Assembly: GCA_003695105.1 (NCBI GenBank)
Contig: RFIZ01000306.1
Coordinates: forward strand, 1 to 7,041
Length of the DNA: 7,041 nt
Direction: 5' to 3'
Source: Fidelibacterota bacterium
GTDB lineage: Bacteria; Fidelibacterota; Marinisomatia; Marinisomatales; J089
Under the pieces are notes generated by a model that saw nothing but the letters and a program-made list of their open reading frames with translations, was not told where the DNA came from and searched no databases. This document shows, piece after piece, positions 1 to 5,552 of this stretch (position 1 is the first letter of the stretch; every line of letters starts with the position of its first letter). A program made the translations under genes and the position numbers.

Positions 1-254
1 ATACGAAGGAGGAAAAACCGGCAGGAACGGCTGCGCCGGCAGCGGATGAAGTCACCGTGAAAACAGCTACGGAAACCGAAGCCGTAACAGAGGAAGCGGT
101 GACGGAAGAACCCGTTTCGGAAACAGAAGTGGATGTGGCTGCCGCGGCAGAAGAGGCGGTGGAGGACACCCCGGCTGACGTCGCTGACACCGGCGAACAG
201 CCTGCAGCGGAAGACACTCCGGCGGAAGAATCTGAATCATCAAGCGAAGCGTAG
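1..254 (+). CDS. rpsB: 30S ribosomal protein S2, C-terminal acidic tail (partial)
   Basis: An open frame runs in from the left edge (first whole codon at base 3) to a TAG at 252-254. Its 83 visible residues are a low-complexity Glu/Ala/Thr/Pro tail with about 26 acidic residues and only three lysines, containing the repeats AVTEE (twice) and EDTPA (twice). No S2 core domain lies inside the window, so the identity rests on position: rpsB is the gene normally found directly before tsf, and many bacteria have an S2 with an acidic Ala/Glu-rich extension after the conserved core. S2 sits on the back of the 30S subunit and is needed for S1 binding. The gap to tsf is only 10 bases, and the stop codon overlaps the tsf ribosome binding site, implying co-transcription and translational coupling. 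It could in principle be another acidic-tailed protein, but the rpsB-tsf-pyrH-frr order makes S2 by far the best reading. Confidence 0.75.
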   Translation, partial: TKEEKPAGTAAPAADEVTVKTATETEAVTEEAVTEEPVSETEVDVAAAAEEAVEDTPADVADTGEQPAAEDTPAEESESSSEA

Positions 255-264
255 AGGCGAATAC

Positions 265-870
265 ATGAATATTAATGCGAAACTGGTCAAAGAATTGCGC
301 GATCGAACCGGCGCCGGAATGATGGATTGTAAAAAAGCCCTGGTGGAAACCAACGGCGATCTGGACAAAGCCGTTGACGCCCTGCGGAAAGCCGGTGTGG
401 CCAAAGCGGAGAAAAAAGGAGCCCGGACGGCTAACGAAGGGTTGATTTATTCCTATATCCATCACGGAGGCCGCCTGGGGGTCTTGCTGGATATTTCCTG
501 CGAAACCGATTTCGTGGCGAAAACGGAAGGATTTCGGGAACTGGCTCACAACCTGGCCATGCAAATCGCTGCCACGAATCCCCTGGCCATCCGCCGGGAG
601 GATCTGGATCCGGCCGTCGTGGATCATGAAAAAGAAATCTATACCGAACAGGCACGTAACTCCGGGAAACCCGATCACATCATCGAAAAAATGGTGGAAG
701 GGCGGCTGAATAAATTTTATCAGGAAGTGTGCCTGATCGAACAACCCTTCATCAAGGATCCGGATAAAAAAGTCAAGGATCTCATTACCGAAGCAATTGC
801 CACTCTGGGAGAAAATATAACGGTCAATCGCTTCACCCGTTACGCCGTCGGCGAGGAAATTCCCTCCTAA
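265..870 (+). CDS. tsf: Translation elongation factor Ts, short form
   Basis: This encodes EF-Ts (201 aa), the cytoplasmic nucleotide exchange factor that ejects GDP from EF-Tu so that it can reload with GTP and aminoacyl-tRNA. The N-terminal UBA-like domain is clear (about residues 4-45, with ELRDRTGAGMMDCKKAL). The diagnostic TDFV motif that contacts EF-Tu is at residues 81-84, within SCETDFVAK. The C-terminal part (about 140-200) is a single dimerisation/core module. At 201 aa it belongs to the short class, like the Thermus protein, rather than the E. coli type of about 283 aa with a duplicated core; short EF-Ts is known to act as a homodimer. The ATG at 265 is chosen because it follows AGAGG (253-257) with a 7-base spacer and begins with the family-typical MNINAKLVKELR; the frame is open further upstream, but that part overlaps rpsB and looks non-homologous. 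It is the second gene of the rpsB-tsf-pyrH-frr operon. Confidence 0.98.
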   Translation: MNINAKLVKELRDRTGAGMMDCKKALVETNGDLDKAVDALRKAGVAKAEKKGARTANEGLIYSYIHHGGRLGVLLDISCETDFVAKTEGFRELAHNLAMQIAATNPLAIRREDLDPAVVDHEKEIYTEQARNSGKPDHIIEKMVEGRLNKFYQEVCLIEQPFIKDPDKKVKDLITEAIATLGENITVNRFTRYAVGEEIPS

Positions 871-879
871 CCCATCTCC

Positions 880-1596
880 ATGACCCAGCCCATCTATCGC
901 CGCATTCTCCTGAAACTGAGCGGAGAGGTGTTGGCGGGAGAGCAGGGCTTTGGCATCGACCCCGCTCAGGCGGATTACCTGGCCCGGGAAGTCAAATCAG
1001 TCTATGACCTGGGAGTGGAAATCGGTCTCATCATCGGAGCGGGTAACATTTTTCGGGGTATTCAGGCCGCCAGTCGCGGAATGGACCGGGTCACGGGAGA
1101 CTACCTGGGCATGCTGGCCACCGTGATGAACGCCATTACGGTCCAGGATGCATTGGAAAAAATGGGCTGCCCTACCAGAACGCTGACGGCTATCAGTATC
1201 ACCCAGGTCGCGGAAAATTATATCCGGCGGAGGGCCCTCCGACACATTGAAAAGGGTCGGATTGTCATTGTAGCTGGCGGTACGGGAAATCCCTTTTTCA
1301 GTACCGATATGGCGGCCGCCCTCCGGGCCAATGAACTCAACGCCGAGGTGGTCCTGAAAGGGACCAAGGTGGATGGTGTTTATGACAAGGATCCCGTGCT
1401 CCACACCGATGCCCACAAATATGACCGAATTTCATTCAGTGAGGTGCTGGAGAAAAAATTAAAGGTCATGGATCTTACCGCTATTACCCTCTGTGCCGAA
1501 AACAACGTGCCCATCCGTGTGTTCAATATCAAACATCCTGGCGACTTGAAAAAAGTTGTCTGTGGCGATAAAATTGGTACGATTGTAACGGAGTAA
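880..1596 (+). CDS. pyrH: Uridylate kinase (UMP kinase)
   Basis: This is the bacterial homohexameric UMP kinase (238 aa), which phosphorylates UMP to UDP using ATP in the cytoplasm and feeds pyrimidine nucleotide supply. It belongs to the amino-acid-kinase fold, not the eukaryotic UMP/CMP kinase fold. Visible motifs are the phosphate-binding KLSGE (12-16), IGAGNIFRG (52-60), the UMP-site Asp of GDYLGMLATVMN (D74), GGTGNPFFSTD (133-143) and the nucleotide-binding KGTKVDGVYDKDP (160-172). The C-terminus ends in the typical GTIVTE, and length and motif order match E. coli PyrH closely. Family members are generally controlled by GTP (activation) and UTP (inhibition). It starts 9 bases after the tsf stop. 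No good Shine-Dalgarno sequence precedes the ATG (the bases are CCCATCTCC), so expression probably depends on coupling to tsf. It sits 4 bases upstream of frr. Confidence 0.98.
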   Translation: MTQPIYRRILLKLSGEVLAGEQGFGIDPAQADYLAREVKSVYDLGVEIGLIIGAGNIFRGIQAASRGMDRVTGDYLGMLATVMNAITVQDALEKMGCPTRTLTAISITQVAENYIRRRALRHIEKGRIVIVAGGTGNPFFSTDMAAALRANELNAEVVLKGTKVDGVYDKDPVLHTDAHKYDRISFSEVLEKKLKVMDLTAITLCAENNVPIRVFNIKHPGDLKKVVCGDKIGTIVTE

Positions 1597-1600
1597 AATC

Positions 1601-2158
1601 ATGATTAAAGACGCCTTGAATGACTGTCAGTCGCGGATGGATTCAGCGGTGAAACACACACATCAGGAACTGGTCAAGATCCGTACCGGACGGGCCAATC
1701 CGGAGTTGGTGGAAGGGATTCAGGTGGAGTATTACGGCACCAAGATGCCGCTGAACCAGGTTTCCACCATTACCGTGCCGGAACCCCGGCTTATTTCGGT
1801 CCAACCTTTTGAAAAAAATCTCATCCCCGTGATCGAAAAAGCCATCATGGAAAGCAACCTGGGTTTGACTCCCAGCAATAACGGCACCTCGGTCCTGATT
1901 CCCATTCCCCAGTTATCCGAAGAAAGACGCCGGGATTTGACCAAAGTCGTGCACCAAATGGTGGAAGAGGGGCGCATTGCCGTGCGGAATGTCCGCCGGG
2001 ACGTGATCCATCACCTCAAATCCATGATGAAGGAAGATCATATTTCGGAAGATGAAATCAAGCGGGCCGAGGATGAGGTGCAAAAACTAACCGATACCCA
2101 TATTGAGCAATTGAACCAGATCCAATCGGCCAAAGAAGAAGAAATTTTAAACTTTTAG
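1601..2158 (+). CDS. frr: Ribosome recycling factor
   Basis: This is RRF (185 aa, the same length as the E. coli protein). Together with EF-G it splits the post-termination ribosome into subunits so that they can start a new round. Domain I, the three-helix bundle, is formed by about residues 1-30 and 105-185. It includes the conserved KIRTGRANP (26-34) and the ERRRDLTKVV...RNVRRD region (108-134), whose arginines line the 23S rRNA-binding face. Domain II, the small beta-sandwich, is about 31-104, with VEYYG (42-46) and the TVPEPR turn (58-63). The end, SAKEEEILNF, is typical. The ATG is preceded by GGAG (1590-1593) with a 7-base spacer, and that site overlaps the pyrH stop codon, so the two genes are translationally linked. 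It is the last gene of the cluster; a strong hairpin follows 31 bases after its stop. Confidence 0.98.
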   Translation: MIKDALNDCQSRMDSAVKHTHQELVKIRTGRANPELVEGIQVEYYGTKMPLNQVSTITVPEPRLISVQPFEKNLIPVIEKAIMESNLGLTPSNNGTSVLIPIPQLSEERRRDLTKVVHQMVEEGRIAVRNVRRDVIHHLKSMMKEDHISEDEIKRAEDEVQKLTDTHIEQLNQIQSAKEEEILNF

Positions 2159-2182
2159 TCCCCCTCGGTACCGAACCCTTGT

Positions 2183-2210
2183 AAAAAAACCCCGGAGAAC
2201 CGGGGTTTTT
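2183..2210. terminator. Bidirectional intrinsic terminator between frr and nrdJ
   Basis: A perfect 6-bp GC stem, CCCCGG (2190-2195) pairing with CCGGGG (2200-2205), has a 4-base AGAA loop. It is flanked by seven A on the left (2183-2189) and five T on the right (2206-2210). Read on +, the T run follows the stem and terminates the rpsB-tsf-pyrH-frr transcript. Read on -, the A run becomes a U tract and terminates nrdJ, whose stop codon is only 25 bases away. The A and T runs can also extend the stem to about 11 bp. This fits the convergent gene arrangement. Confidence 0.92.
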
Positions 2211-2234
2211 GGTATTCAGTCGACAGTCAGCGTG

Positions 2235-4658
2235 TCATTCACATTTCGACCAGCCGCACTGTCGACAGTATAGACACCCTCCTTCATTCACAACATTGCT
2301 GCAGGTGAGCGGGTCTCCTTCAGAACAGACTGCATCGTTGTTGGTACTGACATGGGGCAGGGGTTTGACCGGCTCATCCGCGAAGGATATTTTGGCGCTG
2401 CGCGGCCGGGCCGGATCCTGAGCGGCCTGTTTCTCCTTCAAATAGTCATCCAGGGCTTTCCCGATGGCGTCAGGAGTAGACAGGATCAATCGACCTTCTT
2501 CCCAGCTGGGATTGGGACCGCTGATTCCCTTGAGCTGTTTGACGATTTCTTTGGGATTGATGCGGGAGCGGAGGGCCAGGGAGATCAGCCGACTGATCGC
2601 TTCCGACTGGGCAGCTGCGTTCCCACCCGCTTTCCCGATGGCGGTGAATACTTCGCAGAGTCCGTCATCGTCCTCATTGATGGTTATGTAGAGGGTTCCA
2701 TCCCCGGTGCGCATTCTCCGGGTGATTCCCCGGGTGATGGAAGGACGTTTCCGGGGTGTGGGCGTGACCTGGGTGGCGGAGGATGTGGCCGGAGTCGAGG
2801 ACGCGCGTTTTTCCTGCGCAGCCTGCTTTTTCTTGTCGGTGACCAGGATCCCTTCCCGGGACCCTTCCCGGTACACCGTAATCCCTTTCAGTCCCGCCTT
2901 ATAGGCCGTCATATAGATATCCGCCACGGTTTCTTTGGGGGTATCTTCAGGAAGATTGACGGTGGATGAAATCGAACTGTCGATATATTTTTGAATGACC
3001 CCCTGCATCTTGACCCGGAAATAGGGATCGATTTTATGGGCGGTCACCACGTAGTCCGGCAGGTTGGAATCGTCCCCGAACAATTTGGCGACGATGGGGT
3101 GAAACACCTTGTACTCCCGGAAAGATTTTCCGTAGCCTTCGTTTTGTTTGACCCGGCGAGTATAACTGGTAGCGAAAATGGGTTCGATACCGGAGGTCAC
3201 CCGGGCCACAATGGCTCCGCTCCCGGTAGGAGCGACTGTGGTCAAAGTGGCATTTCGGATACCGTGTTTTTGAATTTCCTCCCGCAGGGTTTTCGGTAAA
3301 TTTTTCACGAATTTGCTTTTGGAGTATCCCTTCCAGTCGAAATTGGGGAAGGGGCCTTTTTCAATGGCCAGTTGTACACTGGTTTCATAGATCGTATCCC
3401 GGAAAATTTGCATCACCTGATCTACGGTCTGGAGGGCGGATTCGGAATCATAGCGAATGCCCATTTTCACCAGCATGTCGCCCAAGCCCAGAATTCCGCA
3501 CCCGACCCGGCGGTCGTTGCGTGCATTTTCTTTTTGAATGGGCAGGGCGTGGCGCTCCAGATTGTAATCCACGACATTGTCCAGAAAACGGGTGGCGATA
3601 CGGGCGGTCTCTTTGAATTGATCGATCATGAACACGCCCTTATCGTCCACAAAACGTTCCAGGTTGATGGCGCCCAGATTACAGCAGCCGCCATCGGGCA
3701 GCGGCTGTTCGGCGCAGGGATTGGTGGAGAGGAGGGGACTGACATATTCGGCGTTGTGGTATTCTTTCATCGTATCCCAGAAGAGGAGTCCCGGTTCGGC
3801 GCTGGCGTGGGCGTGGTGGATAATCAAATCCCAGAGATCCCGGGCTCGAACCGTTTTATAGACCTGACCGCCCCAGCGAAGTTCAAAATCTTTGTTTTGT
3901 TCCACCGCTTCCATGAATTCATGGGTCAGCAACACGGAAATGTTGCTGTATTTCACCATGTTCACATCGCCGGTTTTGATCTGAATAAATTTTTCGACAT
4001 CCGGATGATCCACCCGAATGGTTTGCATATTGGCGCCACGGCGACCATGCTGGGCGATCGTGTTGGTATTTTCGCTGAACAGGTTCATAAAGCCGGTGGG
4101 ACCGCAGGAGACACCGCCGGTGCCGTTGATGGGACTTCCCGACGGGCGGAGAATGGAGAGATCATGGCCACAGCCGCCGCCAAATTTATAGGTCATGGCC
4201 TCGTTGCGGATGGCCTCGTAAATGGCGTTGATCGAATCCTCTTTGATGCCGACCACGTAACAATTGTTCAAAGTGGTGGTAATATCTTCCCGGCCGGCTC
4301 CGTGCATGATGCGTCCACCCGGTACGAATTTGAAATCCTCTAAAATCTGGAAAAACCGTTTCTCCCAGGTTTCCCGGAGCGACTTTTTCTTTTCGACCGA
4401 GGCAATGGCCCGGGCCAGGCGCTTCCACATATGCCAGGGACTGCTCTCCCCCGGAGCCAGATATTTGTTTTTCAGTACATCGGCACCCAGGTCATCTCCC
4501 CGGTAATACGTTTCGATCCGATAGGACTCCGGAACATCGTCTTCCAGTTGAATCCGGGAGGGTTGTTGGGTGATATCGAGGAGGGTTTCCTGAACCTGGG
4601 GAGAGAACTTTTCCCCTTCCCCTTTTTGTAAAAAATTCAGTTCGAATGCTTCAGCCAT
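2235..4658 (-). CDS. nrdJ: Adenosylcobalamin-dependent (class II) ribonucleoside reductase
   Basis: This 807-aa protein reduces ribonucleotides to deoxyribonucleotides using a thiyl radical generated from adenosylcobalamin; it works with or without oxygen and needs no radical-bearing small subunit. The catalytic barrel spans about residues 60-600. The redox pair is C133 (in LNNCYVVG) and C326 (in GCCNLGAINL). The radical Cys with its partners is NPCAEQ (N313, C315, E317). The C315 to C326 spacing of 11 matches class II enzymes such as that of Thermotoga. VAPTGSG (475-481) is the phosphate-binding loop. No N-terminal ATP-cone is visible. A Ser/Thr/Pro/Lys-rich linker (about 606-640) leads to a TSCPD-type domain (about 641-742). 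A Cys-rich tail follows (C795, C798, C801, C806 in CLYCRQCGWSKC) that normally re-reduces the active site. The TSCPD domain lacks its usual cysteines (see findings). The start ATG is preceded by AGGAAG (4665-4670) with a 6-base spacer. The gene is convergent with frr and shares its terminator. Confidence 0.97.
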   Translation of the reverse strand: MAEAFELNFLQKGEGEKFSPQVQETLLDITQQPSRIQLEDDVPESYRIETYYRGDDLGADVLKNKYLAPGESSPWHMWKRLARAIASVEKKKSLRETWEKRFFQILEDFKFVPGGRIMHGAGREDITTTLNNCYVVGIKEDSINAIYEAIRNEAMTYKFGGGCGHDLSILRPSGSPINGTGGVSCGPTGFMNLFSENTNTIAQHGRRGANMQTIRVDHPDVEKFIQIKTGDVNMVKYSNISVLLTHEFMEAVEQNKDFELRWGGQVYKTVRARDLWDLIIHHAHASAEPGLLFWDTMKEYHNAEYVSPLLSTNPCAEQPLPDGGCCNLGAINLERFVDDKGVFMIDQFKETARIATRFLDNVVDYNLERHALPIQKENARNDRRVGCGILGLGDMLVKMGIRYDSESALQTVDQVMQIFRDTIYETSVQLAIEKGPFPNFDWKGYSKSKFVKNLPKTLREEIQKHGIRNATLTTVAPTGSGAIVARVTSGIEPIFATSYTRRVKQNEGYGKSFREYKVFHPIVAKLFGDDSNLPDYVVTAHKIDPYFRVKMQGVIQKYIDSSISSTVNLPEDTPKETVADIYMTAYKAGLKGITVYREGSREGILVTDKKKQAAQEKRASSTPATSSATQVTPTPRKRPSITRGITRRMRTGDGTLYITINEDDDGLCEVFTAIGKAGGNAAAQSEAISRLISLALRSRINPKEIVKQLKGISGPNPSWEEGRLILSTPDAIGKALDDYLKEKQAAQDPARPRSAKISFADEPVKPLPHVSTNNDAVCSEGDPLTCSNVVNEGGCLYCRQCGWSKCE

Positions 4659-4664
4659 GAACGT

Positions 4665-4670
4665 CTTCCT
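4665..4670 (-). promoter_or_regulatory. Ribosome binding site of nrdJ
   Basis: On the - strand, AGGAAG lies 6 bases before the nrdJ ATG (4656-4658). It supports MAEAFELNF as the true N-terminus, with no need for an upstream start. Confidence 0.75.
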
Positions 4671-4756
4671 ATGGTCGTGGTTTTCGGAATCGATTTGTCA
4701 AAAAGACGCTGGCCGGCGTGTGAAATCAATGGAACTCAGTGGGTTGGCACAAGAAA

Positions 4757-4778
4757 TCTATTTCCGGGACGAAATAGA
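4757..4778. promoter_or_regulatory. Perfect 8-bp dyad in the nrdJ leader
   Basis: TCTATTTC (4757-4764) and GAAATAGA (4771-4778) are exact inverted repeats around a 6-base centre. The element lies about 100-120 bases before the nrdJ start. As DNA it is a typical size for an operator of a dimeric regulator; as RNA it would form a hairpin near the 5' end of the leader. No U run follows on either strand, so it is not an intrinsic terminator. The regulator, if any, is unknown. Confidence 0.4.
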
Positions 4779-4788
4779 ACCAAAGACA

Positions 4789-4818
4789 TTTTTAAAAAAA
4801 ATTATTTCTCGACGACAA
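4789..4818 (-). promoter_or_regulatory. Possible weak nrdJ promoter
   Basis: On the - strand, TTGTCG (4813-4818) and TAAAAA (4789-4794) are separated by 18 bases. Each matches 4 of 6 positions of the sigma-70 consensus. Transcription would begin near 4782, placing the DnaA boxes roughly 55-75 bases upstream and the 8-bp dyad at the very start of the leader. The spacer is largely a T run, which makes chance matches easy, and organisms of this assemblage may use a different housekeeping promoter consensus. This is only a candidate. Confidence 0.22.
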
Positions 4819-4837
4819 CTAAGGCCGGTGAAAAAAG

Positions 4838-4857
4838 TTATCCACAAGTTATCCACC
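4838..4857 (+). promoter_or_regulatory. Two tandem DnaA boxes upstream of nrdJ
   Basis: TTATCCACA (4838-4846) is a perfect match to the consensus DnaA box, and TTATCCACC (4849-4857) matches 8 of 9. They lie in the same orientation with an 11-base repeat period, about one helical turn, so two DnaA molecules would sit on the same face of the DNA. The repeated unit is AGTTATCCAC (4836-4845 and 4847-4856). The pair is 180-199 bases upstream of the nrdJ start codon. Regulation of ribonucleotide reductase by paired DnaA boxes is established for E. coli nrdAB; its use here is inferred from motif and position. An origin-related role is the alternative. Confidence 0.6.
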
Positions 4858-4964
4858 GGAAGTGCGATCCAATCTTACTGCACCCATTTTCTAACTTAAA
4901 AAATAGATTAACTTATGGTATTTTAGATCAGGCAGCGCCTTTTCAAATCCTGGTATATTGTTTT

Positions 4965-5552
4965 TTATTCCTGAGTAACCAAGATGGACCGGTAATGCTC
5001 ATAGAAACGGGACAGGGGGAAACCGACGACATTGTAAAAACAGCCGGATATGTGACGCACCCGCTGGGCAAACCAGTCCTGAATGCCATAGGAACCGGCT
5101 TTGTCGAAAGGTCGATAGTGATCCACATAATACCGGATTTCGTCTTCACTCAGGGCATAGAAGGTGACGTCCGTGGATACATGATCCACGCGCTGGACAT
5201 GTTGCCTCTGCCAGGTGAGCGCCAGTCCGGTGATGACCGTATGGGTCCTCCCGGACAACGCCTGGAGCATACGGATAGCCGCTTCCCGGTCGGCCGGTTT
5301 GCCCAAAATGTGACCATCCAGCACCACGATTGTATCCGCTCCCACAACCAGCCGGTCCGGAAACCGCTTGGCTATGACCCGGGCTTTAGCGGCGGCGTAG
5401 GTTTCCGCCAGATCGGCGGGATCGTCGCCGTTATGAAAATCCTCCCGAATCCGGGCCGGTTCCACCTGGAACGGGATCCCAGTCAATTTCATCAGCTCCG
5501 CCCGCCGGGGAGAAGCGGAGGCCAGTATTAGTGGCAGGGCGGGACTATTCAT
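4965..5552 (-). CDS. maf: Maf-family nucleoside triphosphate pyrophosphatase (dTTP/UTP type)
   Basis: This 195-aa Maf protein belongs to a cytoplasmic family that hydrolyses NTPs to NMP and diphosphate; the YhdE-like branch acts on dTTP, UTP and modified pyrimidine nucleotides, and Maf overproduction in Bacillus blocks septation. Family signatures are ILASASPRRAELM (9-21, phosphate-binding Ser/Arg), VVGADTIVVLDG (69-80, with the catalytic-type Asp at 73), LGKPAD (83-88), LSGRTHTVITG (99-109) and DKAGSYGIQ (150-158). SPRR plus DKAGSYGIQ point to the dTTP/UTP subgroup rather than the YceF (m7GTP) subgroup. The ending DWFAQRVRHISGCFYNVVG is of the kind I associate with Bacteroidetes-like Maf. 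The ATG at 5550-5552 is preferred because it begins right before the conserved ILAS strand; the same frame is open upstream but only as the shadow of porU. The start overlaps the porU stop by 8 bases and has no clear Shine-Dalgarno sequence, so translation is probably coupled. Confidence 0.95.
   Translation of the reverse strand: MNSPALPLILASASPRRAELMKLTGIPFQVEPARIREDFHNGDDPADLAETYAAAKARVIAKRFPDRLVVGADTIVVLDGHILGKPADREAAIRMLQALSGRTHTVITGLALTWQRQHVQRVDHVSTDVTFYALSEDEIRYYVDHYRPFDKAGSYGIQDWFAQRVRHISGCFYNVVGFPLSRFYEHYRSILVTQE

Larger units (their letters stand above)
4659..4964 (-). other. nrdJ upstream regulatory gap (306 bases, no gene)
   Basis: No credible protein or RNA gene lies between maf and nrdJ, both on the - strand. 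In the order nrdJ is approached, the gap holds: an A/T-rich part (about 4885-4930) with two TAACTTA direct repeats (4892-4898 and 4909-4915, + strand); two tandem DnaA boxes (4838-4857) inside a CCGGTG/CACCGG inverted repeat; an A/T run (4789-4801, five T then eight A on +); a perfect 8-bp dyad (4757-4778); and the nrdJ ribosome binding site. The gap is visibly richer in A/T than the genes around it. I see no cobalamin riboswitch B12-box motif, although the enzyme uses B12, and no recognisable NrdR box pair. I also see no strong terminator directly after maf, so some readthrough from porU-maf into nrdJ is possible. Confidence 0.7.

Noticed and set aside
67..744. 225-codon open frame on - opposite rpsB/tsf
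   Set aside because: Antisense to tsf, whose protein motifs are unmistakable; the sequence is low-complexity Pro/Leu/Phe.
2219..2269. GTCGACAGT repeated at 2219-2227 and 2261-2269, the second inside a 12-base palindrome ACTGTCGACAGT
   Set aside because: The second copy is explained by codons for the conserved CRQC tail of NrdJ; the first is a short 3' match with no obvious role.
3372..4343. 323-codon open frame on + opposite nrdJ
   Set aside because: It is antisense to the strongly conserved catalytic barrel of nrdJ, has no family motif and no ribosome binding site; a GC-rich shadow.
4736..4789. 17-codon leader peptide (ATG at 4789, - strand) before nrdJ
   Set aside because: No ribosome binding site (it follows an A/T run), no run of regulatory codons, and the length is expected by chance.
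4920..4946. Promoter-like TTGAAA (4941-4946) and TAAAAT (4920-4925) on -
   Set aside because: The spacing is only 15 bases and the A/T-rich context makes chance matches common; it also lies far from nrdJ.
4659..4964. Cobalamin riboswitch upstream of the B12-dependent reductase
   Set aside because: I looked on the - strand for a B12-box-like motif and its surrounding stems and saw only a loose GCCAACCCACTGAG (about 4737-4750); not enough to call. A covariance-model search would settle it.
4671..5531. 286-codon open frame on + across the gap and opposite maf
   Set aside because: Most of it is the complement of maf, and its start falls in the nrdJ regulatory gap; no recognisable protein features.
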